Shown: piece by piece, positions 9,369 to 18,743 of the stretch
Position numbering within the stretch: position 1 is the first letter of the stretch
Layout of the letters: every line of letters begins with the position of its first letter
NCBI GenBank assembly: GCA_902594005.1
Contig: CACJKN010000001.1
Span: 1 to 64,000 of the forward strand
Length of the DNA stretch: 64,000 nucleotides
Origin: an uncultured SAR86 cluster bacterium
GTDB taxonomy: Bacteria > Pseudomonadota > Gammaproteobacteria > Magnimaribacterales > D2472
Direction of reading: 5' to 3'
Translations under genes and position numbers: made by a program
Notes under the pieces: generated by a model
What the model saw: the letters and a program-made list of their open reading frames with translations, nothing else
Told to the model about the DNA's origin: nothing
Database searches by the model: none

Positions 9369-10871
9369 GTGCAGCATCTAAGATTATTAAAAATTCTGTC
9401 ATATCCTTGGCTGATATTTATATCAATAATATTTCTTACCTTTGTTTTTTTAGGCTTCTCTCAGCCACTTAATGAATATGTAACAACATCTTTGATAGTT
9501 AAGATGACGTCTAATACTTTATTTTTATGCATGCTGGTTGCAATATTCACTTCACTAATAGCTGTTCCTTGCTCAATCTTTGTGACAATGTTTGATTTTT
9601 ATGGGAGAAAGTTTTTTTCCTGGGCTTTATGTTTATCCCTAGCATTCCCTATCTATGTGTATGCTTTTATTTTTGTTGGGGCTGCTGAAGAAGTCAGCTT
9701 CATTTCTAACTCTATTAGAGAAAATATTGTTTTGTCTGCTTTGATAATGTCTCTCGGTTTATATCCTTATACATTCCTTCTGTGTAAGGCGCAGTTAAGA
9801 AAAACTGGAGTATCCATATTCAAAGCATCAAAGTCTCTAGGAAAAAATAACTTCCAAACAATTTATCTTATTCTTCTTCCGTCTCTGAAGCCTGCAATAA
9901 TAGCTGGAACAGTTCTGTGTATCTTTGAAACTATCTCTGATTTTGGGGGCGTTGCTACACTTGGTATTAATACTCTAACTGTTGGCATCTTTAATATTTG
10001 GTTTGGTTATCAAGACTTGATATCTGGAGCAAAAATATCTCTTATGCTTTTCTTATTAGCAATGATCATTTTATATGTCAGTAAACTAAGCTCTGAAAGT
10101 AGGAAGTCATCAGGTGCTGGGAAAGCAAATCATAGTTTAATTAAACCTAGTAAACTATTTAATTTCTCAATTGCCCTCTTTTGTTCATCTGTTTTCGTAA
10201 TAACCTTCATCTTTCCATTTATGCAACTTATAGTTTGGTCTTCAGAAAATATTAAAAATAATATTCCATTAGAGCTAATTTTTAATTCTTTCTTCATAGG
10301 TTTTATAGTTGCATTAGCTGCTTCAGTTATTGCAATAATTCTTTCATTGGGAAGCTTCAAAAGCTCAAATAAGATTATTTTTAATTTATCGACAATAGGT
10401 TATGCAATCCCAGGTTCTGTTCTTGCAGTTTCTCTATTATTAGTCTTTAACTTTTACTTTGATTTATCTATAACAGTGTTCAGTATATGGGGATTATTTT
10501 TATGTTTAGTAATAAGGTTTATAACTCCTCTAATACGTTATTTGGATGCTGCCCTTTCGAGTATGACCGAAGAGACCCTTTCAGCAACAAGGATCTACTC
10601 AAAAAGCTTATTGAAAACTTTTAGGAATATATATTTTCCAGCCTTATATCCATCTCTGTTGTTAGGCTTTTTAGTTGTTTTTATAGAAGTGATTAAAGAG
10701 CAGCCTGCAACACTATTGTTAAGGCCGGTAGGTTTCGATACCTTGTCATCAAAGATTTATAATTTTACCTCAGAGGGTCAATGGGAATTAGCTGCAACTC
10801 CTAGTATAGCCATGATTCTTTTAAGTTTAATTCTTGTATTGATATTAAATAATAGAGTTGATAATGAATAG
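9369..10871 (+). CDS. iron(III) ABC transporter permease (FbpB-like, two fused permease halves)
   Basis: GTG start; about 12 hydrophobic segments; two EAA-like loops (ASKSLGKNNFQTIYLILLPSLKPAI; ATRIYSKSLLKTFRNIYFPALYPSLL); IKEQPATLLLRPVGFDTLSSKIYNFTSEG is typical of Fe3+ permeases. Confidence 0.9.
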   Translation: MQHLRLLKILSYPWLIFISIIFLTFVFLGFSQPLNEYVTTSLIVKMTSNTLFLCMLVAIFTSLIAVPCSIFVTMFDFYGRKFFSWALCLSLAFPIYVYAFIFVGAAEEVSFISNSIRENIVLSALIMSLGLYPYTFLLCKAQLRKTGVSIFKASKSLGKNNFQTIYLILLPSLKPAIIAGTVLCIFETISDFGGVATLGINTLTVGIFNIWFGYQDLISGAKISLMLFLLAMIILYVSKLSSESRKSSGAGKANHSLIKPSKLFNFSIALFCSSVFVITFIFPFMQLIVWSSENIKNNIPLELIFNSFFIGFIVALAASVIAIILSLGSFKSSNKIIFNLSTIGYAIPGSVLAVSLLLVFNFYFDLSITVFSIWGLFLCLVIRFITPLIRYLDAALSSMTEETLSATRIYSKSLLKTFRNIYFPALYPSLLLGFLVVFIEVIKEQPATLLLRPVGFDTLSSKIYNFTSEGQWELAATPSIAMILLSLILVLILNNRVDNE

Positions 10872-11925
10872 AACCTTTCTATATGAATCACATCTAGGCT
10901 TGGGATCAAAATTTGTTAATTTCTCAGGGTGGGAAATGCCCATACATTATGGCTCTCAGATCAATGAACATAATTCTGTAAGAAATAGTGCTGGTATTTT
11001 TGATGTTTCTCATATGAATATCTTTGATTTCTGTGGTGTTGAAGCAAAAGAATTTATGAGATATGTGTTAACAAATGATGTGAATAAAATTGACGATGGT
11101 TTTGCGCTTTATAGTGTAATAACAAATAATGAAGGCGGGATAATAGATGATCTAATCGTTTATAAATTTAATAATGAAAAATTCAGAGTTGTATCAAACT
11201 GTTCTACTTTTGATGATGTAAATAACTTCTTTGAATCAAATATTATCAAATTTGATTGTGAGTTCCATCATAAGCCAAGTTTAGGCATTCTAGCCATCCA
11301 AGGACCAGAATCTGAGATTGCTCTTAAAAATATCCTTGAACTAGAGCTTTCAAACTATAAAAGTTTTTCATTTACTGAAAAGAATAAACTTTTCGTTTCA
11401 AGGACTGGTTATACGGGGGAAGATGGTTTTGAGGTTATTGGTGAGCCTAAAGAATTACAAAACATTTGGGATTTATGTATTTCTAGGAGAATTCCTCCAA
11501 TTGGTTTGGGTGCAAGAGATACTCTAAGAGTTGAAGCTGGGATGAATCTCAATGGTACAGACATGACCATAAAGAATAATCCCTTTGAGTCTAATTTAGG
11601 TTGGGTTGTTGATTTTAGTGATGTCGAAAGAGACTTTATAGCCAAAGAAAACCTTTTTGAAATTAAAAATACCAACAAGGTTAAGCTTGTTGGTATTTTA
11701 CTTAATGAAAAAGGAATTCTGAGGAGTGGTCAAAAGATCATCAAAGATGATTTTGAGGGAGAAGTTACAAGTGGCACTTTTTCGCCGTATATGAAGAAAA
11801 GTATTGGCTTAGCCAGGATGCCGATGGCTATCAATGGAAATGCCAATGTGCAGATAAGAAATAAGCTTCTAAATGTAAAAATATTATCGCTACCTTTTAT
11901 AAGAAAAGGTAAAATTATGATATGA
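10864..11925 (+). CDS. gcvT: glycine cleavage system aminomethyltransferase T protein
   Basis: GWEMPIHYGSQINEHNSVRNSAGIFDVSHM and SRTGYTGEDGFEV. Track start 10858 is TTG; ATG at 10864 preferred. Confidence 0.96.
   Translation: MNRTFLYESHLGLGSKFVNFSGWEMPIHYGSQINEHNSVRNSAGIFDVSHMNIFDFCGVEAKEFMRYVLTNDVNKIDDGFALYSVITNNEGGIIDDLIVYKFNNEKFRVVSNCSTFDDVNNFFESNIIKFDCEFHHKPSLGILAIQGPESEIALKNILELELSNYKSFSFTEKNKLFVSRTGYTGEDGFEVIGEPKELQNIWDLCISRRIPPIGLGARDTLRVEAGMNLNGTDMTIKNNPFESNLGWVVDFSDVERDFIAKENLFEIKNTNKVKLVGILLNEKGILRSGQKIIKDDFEGEVTSGTFSPYMKKSIGLARMPMAINGNANVQIRNKLLNVKILSLPFIRKGKIMI
11666..11699. repeat. perfect 14-bp inverted repeat with 6-nt loop inside gcvT
   Basis: AAAATACCAACAAG-GTTAAG-CTTGTTGGTATTTT; arms are exact reverse complements, flanked by A-run and T-run. 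Confidence 0.95.
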
Positions 11926-12317
11926 ATGAAACGCCAAGTGATCTTAAATTTCTGGATTCGCATGAATGGATAAAAGTAGATGATAATACTGTTATAGTTG
12001 GTATTAGTGATCATGCGCAGAATGAGCTTGGAGAGGTTGTCTTTGTTGAATTACCAGCAATTGGAGATGAGTTCGTCTCAGGCGATGAAGCAGCAGTAGT
12101 GGAATCTGTAAAAGCTGCATCTGAAGTGTATACTCCCATATCTGGTGAAGTTATTGAAGTGAATGAAGCTCTTGATGAGAATCCTGAGCTTGTAAACACC
12201 TCTCCTTATGAGGATGGTTGGTTCTTCAAATTAAAAGTTAGTGATGAAAATCTTGGAAACATAGATAGTCTTATGACAGCTGAAGAATATTCATCCATGC
12301 TTGATGGTAATAGTTAA
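11922..12317 (+). CDS. gcvH: glycine cleavage system H protein
   Basis: LGEVVFVELPAIGDEF..GDEAAVVESVKAASEVYTPISGEV lipoyl-lysine motif; ATGA overlap with gcvT. Confidence 0.97.
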   Translation: MNETPSDLKFLDSHEWIKVDDNTVIVGISDHAQNELGEVVFVELPAIGDEFVSGDEAAVVESVKAASEVYTPISGEVIEVNEALDENPELVNTSPYEDGWFFKLKVSDENLGNIDSLMTAEEYSSMLDGNS

Positions 12318-12328
12318 TTAAATCATAA

Positions 12329-15148
12329 ATGAATCAAATTAAATCTTTCGTTGATAGGCATATTGGTATTGGTGCTGATGACCAAAAAGATATGCTAGAT
12401 TTTCTTGGTTACAAAGATATGCATGCGTTTATTGAGGATGTTGTACCTGAAAGTATATTAGAAGATGATTATTTAGATCTTGGAGAGGGATTATCAGAGA
12501 TGGCGGCTCTGAAAAAGCTTGATAAAGTTGCTAAGCAAAACAAAGTCTTTAGATCTTATATTGGGCAGGGTTACTATGGAACAGTTACTCCTAAGGTCAT
12601 TAAAAGAAATGTATTTGAAAATCCTGGATGGTATACCTCATATACTCCATATCAAGCTGAGATTTCTCAAGGAAGATTAGAGGCACTAATAAATTTCCAA
12701 ACAACTATCTGTGAGTTAACCTCAATGGAAATAGCTAATGCATCTCTTCTTGATGAGGCTACAGCCGCAGCTGAAGCTATGATGCTAGCAAAAAGAGTAT
12801 CGAAAAATAAATCTAATTATTTTTTTGTTGATAAAAACTGTTTCAGGCAGACAATTTCCGTTCTTAAAACGAGGGCTAAGCCATTTGGAATTGAGCTTGA
12901 GGTTGGAGATCCTCAAGATTTTAATGAAAAAGATTTTTTTGGAATGTTAATACAATATCCAAATAAATTTGGAGAAATAGAGGATTTTTCAAGACTATCA
13001 GATTACTGCAAAAAGAATAAGTCCTTGCTCGTTTATGCTACTGATCTTCTTGCCTTGACTCTTTTGAGACCTCCAGGAGAAATTGGTGCTGATATTGTTA
13101 TAGGTTCATCCCAAAGGTTCGGAGTCCCAATGGGATTTGGTGGTCCACATGCTGCATTTATGGCTACACATGAGAGTTTTCAAAGGTCGATGCCTGGAAG
13201 AATTATTGGGGCATCTAAAGATGCTAGCGGAAATCTATCCTATAGGCTTGCACTTCAAACAAGAGAACAGCACATAAGGCGAGAAAAAGCCACTAGCAAT
13301 ATTTGTACTTCTCAAGCACTACTTGCTGTGATGGCTGGCTTTTTTGCTATCTATCATGGTCCGAATGGGCTGATAGGAATTGCTAATGATATCCATAAAA
13401 AAACTCGTAAACTTTTTAATGCTCTTAAGTCTGGTGATCATGAAATTCTAAATAATAACTTTTTTGATACTATTTCTATTCGCTTAAAAGGAGATGTTTC
13501 GGAAATAAAAACTCGTCTACTCGATGCAAAAATAAATATTAATTGGTTTGATAATAATTTAGTTAGTATCTCAATAGATGAAGCCACAACCTCTGACGAT
13601 ATCGCTGATCTAGTCTTTGCGCTCTCAGGAAAGCCTATATCAAATGATTCCGAAGATGGTGAAGCTAGTCTTAACAAAGAAATAGTTAGATCCTCTGATT
13701 TTATGAAACAAGAGCGTTTTAATAAATATCATTCCGAAACAGAGATGATGAGATATATTAAAAGACTGTCTGATAAGGATATCGCACTCGATAGATCAAT
13801 GATTCCACTTGGCTCTTGTACAATGAAATTAAACTCAGCTTCGGAAATGGCGCCAGTAAGCTGGCCAGAATTTGCAAATATGCATCCATATTGTCCGACC
13901 GATCAAACAAAAGGTTATCAAGTTCTTATTAAGGACTTAAGAGAAATGTTATCAGGTATTACAGGATATTATGATATTTCACTTCAACCAAATGCTGGTT
14001 CTCAAGGAGAGTATGCAGGTCTCCTAGCAATTGATGCATATCATAAAAATAATGGTGACGATAATAGGTCGATCTGTCTTATTCCGAGATCAGCACATGG
14101 TACTAATCCTGCCTCAGCAATGATGGTTGGAATGAAAGTTGTCCCTGTTGAATGTGATTCGGAAGGGAATATTGATCTTAAGGACTTAAAAGATAAGTCA
14201 TCTCTTCACAAAAGCAATTTATCAGCAATTATGATCACATATCCTTCCACTCATGGAGTATTTGAAAGTAATGTGAGAGAAGTTTGTAAAGTTGTTCATG
14301 ATCATGGAGGGTTAGTTTACATTGATGGAGCTAACTTGAATGCTCTTGTTGGTATTGCAAAACCCGGAGAGTTTGGTGGTGATGTTTCTCATCTTAATCT
14401 GCATAAAACATTCTGCATTCCTCATGGTGGAGGTGGACCTGGAGTCGGCCCGATAGGAGTTGTAGAAAAACTTAAAGATTTTATGCCTTCACATCATGAA
14501 AATATTCAAAATGTAGGTCCTGTATCCTCAACAGATTTTGGAAGTGCCAGCATTCTACCTATTAGTTGGATGTATATTGCAATGATGGGATCAAAGGGTT
14601 TAAAACAAGCTACGATGACTGCCATTTTAAGCGCGAATTATGTTGCAAAGCGCCTAAGTGATCACTACCAAATACTTTATAAAGGTGAGAACAACTTAAT
14701 TGCTCACGAATGCATAATAGATGCAAGACCTTTTAAAGAGTCCTCAAATATTGATGTTGATGATATAGCTAAAAGGCTTATGGATTATGGTTTTCATGCT
14801 CCTACTATGTCCTGGCCAGTTGCAGGTACTCTTATGATTGAGCCTACTGAAAGTGAATCAAAAGAAGAATTAGATATATTCTGTGATGCCATGATTTCTA
14901 TTAGGAGAGAAATAGAAGAAATTGAAAAGGGGAATGAGGATTCTGAAAATAATATTCTAAAAAATTCACCTCACACTGTAGAAGAGCTTAGCAGTGATAA
15001 TTGGAAACATAATTATTCTAGAGAAAAAGCTGCATATCCACTGGATTACTTAAAAGCAAGAAAATATTGGCCGCCTGTAAAGAGGATAGACAACGTTTAC
15101 GGTGACAAAAACCTATTTTGTACCTGTCCAGATATGGACGAGTTTTAG
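12329..15148 (+). CDS. gcvP: glycine dehydrogenase (decarboxylating), single-chain P protein
   Basis: 939 aa; GQGYYGTVTPKVIKRNVFENPGWYTSYTPYQAEISQGRLEAL; PLP site DVSHLNLHKTFCIPHGGGGPGVGPIGV. Confidence 0.98.
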   Translation: MNQIKSFVDRHIGIGADDQKDMLDFLGYKDMHAFIEDVVPESILEDDYLDLGEGLSEMAALKKLDKVAKQNKVFRSYIGQGYYGTVTPKVIKRNVFENPGWYTSYTPYQAEISQGRLEALINFQTTICELTSMEIANASLLDEATAAAEAMMLAKRVSKNKSNYFFVDKNCFRQTISVLKTRAKPFGIELEVGDPQDFNEKDFFGMLIQYPNKFGEIEDFSRLSDYCKKNKSLLVYATDLLALTLLRPPGEIGADIVIGSSQRFGVPMGFGGPHAAFMATHESFQRSMPGRIIGASKDASGNLSYRLALQTREQHIRREKATSNICTSQALLAVMAGFFAIYHGPNGLIGIANDIHKKTRKLFNALKSGDHEILNNNFFDTISIRLKGDVSEIKTRLLDAKININWFDNNLVSISIDEATTSDDIADLVFALSGKPISNDSEDGEASLNKEIVRSSDFMKQERFNKYHSETEMMRYIKRLSDKDIALDRSMIPLGSCTMKLNSASEMAPVSWPEFANMHPYCPTDQTKGYQVLIKDLREMLSGITGYYDISLQPNAGSQGEYAGLLAIDAYHKNNGDDNRSICLIPRSAHGTNPASAMMVGMKVVPVECDSEGNIDLKDLKDKSSLHKSNLSAIMITYPSTHGVFESNVREVCKVVHDHGGLVYIDGANLNALVGIAKPGEFGGDVSHLNLHKTFCIPHGGGGPGVGPIGVVEKLKDFMPSHHENIQNVGPVSSTDFGSASILPISWMYIAMMGSKGLKQATMTAILSANYVAKRLSDHYQILYKGENNLIAHECIIDARPFKESSNIDVDDIAKRLMDYGFHAPTMSWPVAGTLMIEPTESESKEELDIFCDAMISIRREIEEIEKGNEDSENNILKNSPHTVEELSSDNWKHNYSREKAAYPLDYLKARKYWPPVKRIDNVYGDKNLFCTCPDMDEF

Positions 15149-15816
15149 ATAGGTAAATCTATAATTTCCCAGCCAAGGTCTTTAGATACTCTAAATAAAT
15201 CATTATCTGGGTTAACCGCCACTGGTTTTTCTACTTTCTGCAAGAGAGGCATATCTAAGATTGAGTCAGAATAAAAGGTTGTGCCATTAAAATCTGAGAA
15301 CCCATTATTTTTCATCCATGCCTGCACATTTTTTAACTTCCCCTCTCCTAGCGATGGAGGATCTTCTATTCTTCCGGTATAAATGTTGTTTTCTTTTTCA
15401 CATGTTGTACAAACAACATTTTTAAATTCTAATCTTTTGGCAATTGGGCCAGCGATTATTGAAGTTGTCCCCGAAGCAAGAAGTAGCTCTTCATCTTTTT
15501 CGTAATGCTTATGAATTAACCTTAAAGCATAAATATTAATTGAGGGTTCAATAATTTCCTTCATAAAATCTGATCTAATATCAGAAATATAGTCATCACT
15601 ATTATCTTTAAGGTATTGAATAGTAAATTCATAATAGTCTTTATAGTTAACATTACCTTCTCTAAATTTCTTCTGAAATTCAGCATTTTGTTCAAAATAT
15701 TCTTCTCTTTTTATAAATCCTTTATTTATAAGATAATCCAGCCAGGAATGATCCGAGTTGCATTTAAGAATGGTATGATCTAAATCAAAAATTGCTAATT
15801 TTTTATTAACAGTCAT
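15145..15816 (-). CDS. HAD-IB family hydrolase (phosphoserine-phosphatase-like)
   Basis: AIFDLDHTIL motif I, LLASGTTSIIAGPIAKRL motif II, FYSDSILDMPLL motif IV. Confidence 0.9.
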   Translation of the reverse strand: MTVNKKLAIFDLDHTILKCNSDHSWLDYLINKGFIKREEYFEQNAEFQKKFREGNVNYKDYYEFTIQYLKDNSDDYISDIRSDFMKEIIEPSINIYALRLIHKHYEKDEELLLASGTTSIIAGPIAKRLEFKNVVCTTCEKENNIYTGRIEDPPSLGEGKLKNVQAWMKNNGFSDFNGTTFYSDSILDMPLLQKVEKPVAVNPDNDLFRVSKDLGWEIIDLPI

Positions 15817-16303
15817 GGATATTAAAGAAAAAGGTTATCGTTTAAATGTTGGTATTATTGTAGCCAATTCAGACGGGAAATTGTTGTACTGCAAAAGAAA
15901 AAATTCTACCAACTGGCAATTTCCTCAAGGCGGTATAGATAAAAATGAGGATATATTTGATGCTGCGCTAAGAGAATTATATGAAGAAGTTGGTATTGAA
16001 GAAAACAAAATAAAATTAATTAAAGAATCTGACAATTGGTATAAGTATGATCTTCCTAAAAAATATAAAAGAAATAGTTTTCTATGGGAAAGCTTTAAAG
16101 GCCAAAAGCAAAAATGGTTTTTGTTTAAGTTGATTGAAGAAACTAAGATTGATTTAAATAATGAGAATAACCCTGAGTTTGACGAATTCAATTGGGTTGA
16201 TTATTGGAAACCTCTTGATGAAATAGTTGAATTCAAAAGGAAAATTTATAAAAAAGTCTTAACTGAACTTGAGCCAGCATATAAGTCGGAGTTTAGTAAA
16301 TAA
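15815..16303 (+). CDS. rppH: RNA pyrophosphohydrolase
   Basis: GYRLNVGIIVANSDGKLLYCKRKNSTNWQFPQGGIDKNEDIFDAALRELYEEVGI: RppH N-terminus plus Nudix box. Confidence 0.95.
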   Translation: MDIKEKGYRLNVGIIVANSDGKLLYCKRKNSTNWQFPQGGIDKNEDIFDAALRELYEEVGIEENKIKLIKESDNWYKYDLPKKYKRNSFLWESFKGQKQKWFLFKLIEETKIDLNNENNPEFDEFNWVDYWKPLDEIVEFKRKIYKKVLTELEPAYKSEFSK

Positions 16304-17085
16304 TGGAGATACTTATCTATATTATTCTCGGTTTATTTGTGGGTGTCCTTGGTGGATTATTGGGAATTGGTGGCGGTGTAATTATTGTTCCAGCATTGCT
16401 ATTTGTTCTTACTTATCTTGGATATGAGTCTGATCTCCTAATACACATTTGTGTTGCAACATCACTTGGGACTATATTCTTTACTGCATTTGCATCTGCA
16501 TTTGCTCACAATAAAAAAGGGAGTGTTGATTGGAGCTTTTGGCGCAAGCTTTCCATTGGTATTGCTCTTGGTTCTTATTTGGGCTCAGTATTATCAATAT
16601 CTATAGAAGCCTCGACTTTAAAAGTAATTATAGGAATCTCATATCTTCTTATTGCCCTTCAAATACTTATTAATGTTAATATGCCAGCAAAAAATCTTAA
16701 GCCTTCTTTTAGCACTATCCTTTATGGCACAGGAACTGGAGCTGCATCATCAATACTAGGAATTGGTGGTGGGAGTTTCACTGTTCCATACTTAAATTAT
16801 GCAGGTTTAAAAATGGTTAATAGCATAGGAACAGCATCGGCTTGCGGAGTGATAATTTCTTTTTTTGCATCTCTTGGTTTTATTTTAACTGGACTTGGGG
16901 AAGATCAAGCATTGGAGAAATCTATTGGATTAATTTACTGGCCTGCTTTACTAGGGATTTCTTTAGGTAGTCTATTTAGCGCTCAAGCTGGTGTTTATTT
17001 AGCTCACAAGATAAGTGAAAGATTATTAAAAGCTCTTTTTGGTATTTTTATTCTCTCAGTAAGCTACTATATGCTTTTTATATGA
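16303..17085 (+). CDS. TauE/SafE family sulfite exporter / TSUP permease
   Basis: GLFVGVLGGLLGIGGGVIIVPALL and repeated GAASSILGIGGGSFTVPYL. Confidence 0.92.
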   Translation: MEILIYIILGLFVGVLGGLLGIGGGVIIVPALLFVLTYLGYESDLLIHICVATSLGTIFFTAFASAFAHNKKGSVDWSFWRKLSIGIALGSYLGSVLSISIEASTLKVIIGISYLLIALQILINVNMPAKNLKPSFSTILYGTGTGAASSILGIGGGSFTVPYLNYAGLKMVNSIGTASACGVIISFFASLGFILTGLGEDQALEKSIGLIYWPALLGISLGSLFSAQAGVYLAHKISERLLKALFGIFILSVSYYMLFI

Positions 17086-17891
17086 TTATTGAATTATCAG
17101 ACTTCTTCAACAACCCAAGCCTTGTCTCTGTAGGGAGTATATCTATTCAGTACTATGCAGTTTCATGGATACTTTCAGCGATATTTATTTATCTCCATCT
17201 TGCAAATAACTCAATCACAAAAGAAATTGGTATTTCTAAAGAAAAGGCAAATGATCTCGTCTTTTTATATGGATTAATATTTGGAGCAATGATTGGTGGA
17301 AGAATTGGCTATATGCTTTTTTATGGATTTGATCAGCTTATAAATAATCCTCTCAAGCTTTTCTATATTTGGGAGGGTGGTCTTTCCTTCCATGGAGGGC
17401 TAATTGGTGTAATCATCTCGATGTTTATTTTTTCAAAACAAAATAGGATTAACTTTATAAGACTTCTAGACTCCGCTGCCCTAAGTATGCCTATAGGTCT
17501 ATGCTTAGTTAGGATTGGTAACTTTTTAAATGGTGAACTTTATGGAAGAGCTACAGATGGAAGTTGGGGCTTCATTTTCCCAACTGATCCATTTGGCCTT
17601 ACAAGACATCCTTCACAACTCTATGAATCTTTTGGTGAAGGCCCTTTGCTATTTATCCTATTAATGATTGTAAATAAATACACAAAAAAAAGAGGGTTAG
17701 TTGCTGGATCTTTTCTGTTTTTTTATGGAAGTATAAGATTTGTAATAGAAAATTTTAGGCAGCCAGACTCACACCTTGGTTTTATTTTTTCTGATTTTCT
17801 TACAATGGGTCAACTTTTATGTATTCCTATGATCCTTATTGGTTTAATATTCATAGTTAATTTTAAAAATAAAAATGAAATCATATCTTAA
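17082..17891 (+). CDS. lgt: prolipoprotein diacylglyceryl transferase
   Basis: GGRIGYMLFYG, WEGGLSFHGGLIG, GRIGNFLNGELYGR-like VRIGNFLNGELYGR, RHPSQLYE. Confidence 0.97.
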   Translation: MIIELSDFFNNPSLVSVGSISIQYYAVSWILSAIFIYLHLANNSITKEIGISKEKANDLVFLYGLIFGAMIGGRIGYMLFYGFDQLINNPLKLFYIWEGGLSFHGGLIGVIISMFIFSKQNRINFIRLLDSAALSMPIGLCLVRIGNFLNGELYGRATDGSWGFIFPTDPFGLTRHPSQLYESFGEGPLLFILLMIVNKYTKKRGLVAGSFLFFYGSIRFVIENFRQPDSHLGFIFSDFLTMGQLLCIPMILIGLIFIVNFKNKNEIIS

Positions 17892-18741
17892 TCTGCTGTC
17901 TCACATTTTAGAAAATGGAGAAAAGCGTGAAGACAGAACTAATGTTGGAACTATTTCTTCATTTGGGCATCAACTTAAATTTGATTTAAGGGATGGATTC
18001 CCTGCTGTAACCACAAAAAAACTTGCATGGAAGGGTGTCGTGTCTGAGCTTATTTGGTTTCTAGAGGGTTCTGACGATGAAAGAAGATTAGCGGAGATAA
18101 GATATAACAAAAATAGAGACGAATTAACCGATATAGATAAATACCCTACTATTTGGACAGATAATGCAGATAATCAAGGAAAAAATTTAGGATATGAAAA
18201 TTCATCATTGGTAAAAAAGCTTGGTCCGGTATATGGAGTTCAATGGAGAAACTGGGGTGATAAAGACCAAATTAAAGAACTCTTAGACTCCCTTAAAAAT
18301 AACCCGACGAGTAGAAGACATATTCTCAGTGCTTGGAATGTGGCGATGATAGATAAAATGGCTCTTCCTCCATGCCATCTATTAGCACAATTCTATGTCT
18401 CTAGCGACCAAAGCTTAGATTGCCACATGTATCAAAGAAGTGCTGATATGTTTCTTGGGGTTCCTTTCAATATCGCAAGCTACTCCTTGCTTATGCATAT
18501 ATTAGGGAAAGTATTAGATTTGACCCCAAGATATTTTATTCACTCTTTTGGTGATGCTCACATTTATTTGAACTCAGTTGATCAAGTTAAAGAACAGATT
18601 AAAAGGACTCCACGAGAGCTCCCTCAATTAAAGTTTCCAGATATAAATAATTTAGAGGATCTTAAGGATCTAAGCCTGGATGATTTTATACTGGAAGGAT
18701 ACGATCCTCATCCAGCTATAAAAGCTAAGATGGCAATTTAG
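17875..18741 (+). CDS. thyA: thymidylate synthase
   Basis: GEKREDRTNVGTISSFGHQLKFDLRDGFPAVTTKKL, PPCHLLAQFYV, QRSADMFLGVPFNIASY. Confidence 0.98.
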   Translation: MKSYLNLLSHILENGEKREDRTNVGTISSFGHQLKFDLRDGFPAVTTKKLAWKGVVSELIWFLEGSDDERRLAEIRYNKNRDELTDIDKYPTIWTDNADNQGKNLGYENSSLVKKLGPVYGVQWRNWGDKDQIKELLDSLKNNPTSRRHILSAWNVAMIDKMALPPCHLLAQFYVSSDQSLDCHMYQRSADMFLGVPFNIASYSLLMHILGKVLDLTPRYFIHSFGDAHIYLNSVDQVKEQIKRTPRELPQLKFPDINNLEDLKDLSLDDFILEGYDPHPAIKAKMAI

Positions 18742-18743
18742 AA

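Noticed and set aside
11409-12199. Minus-strand ORFs 11409..11678, 11730..12014, 12011..12199
   Set aside because: Antisense to gcvT/gcvH with family-diagnostic motifs on the plus strand.
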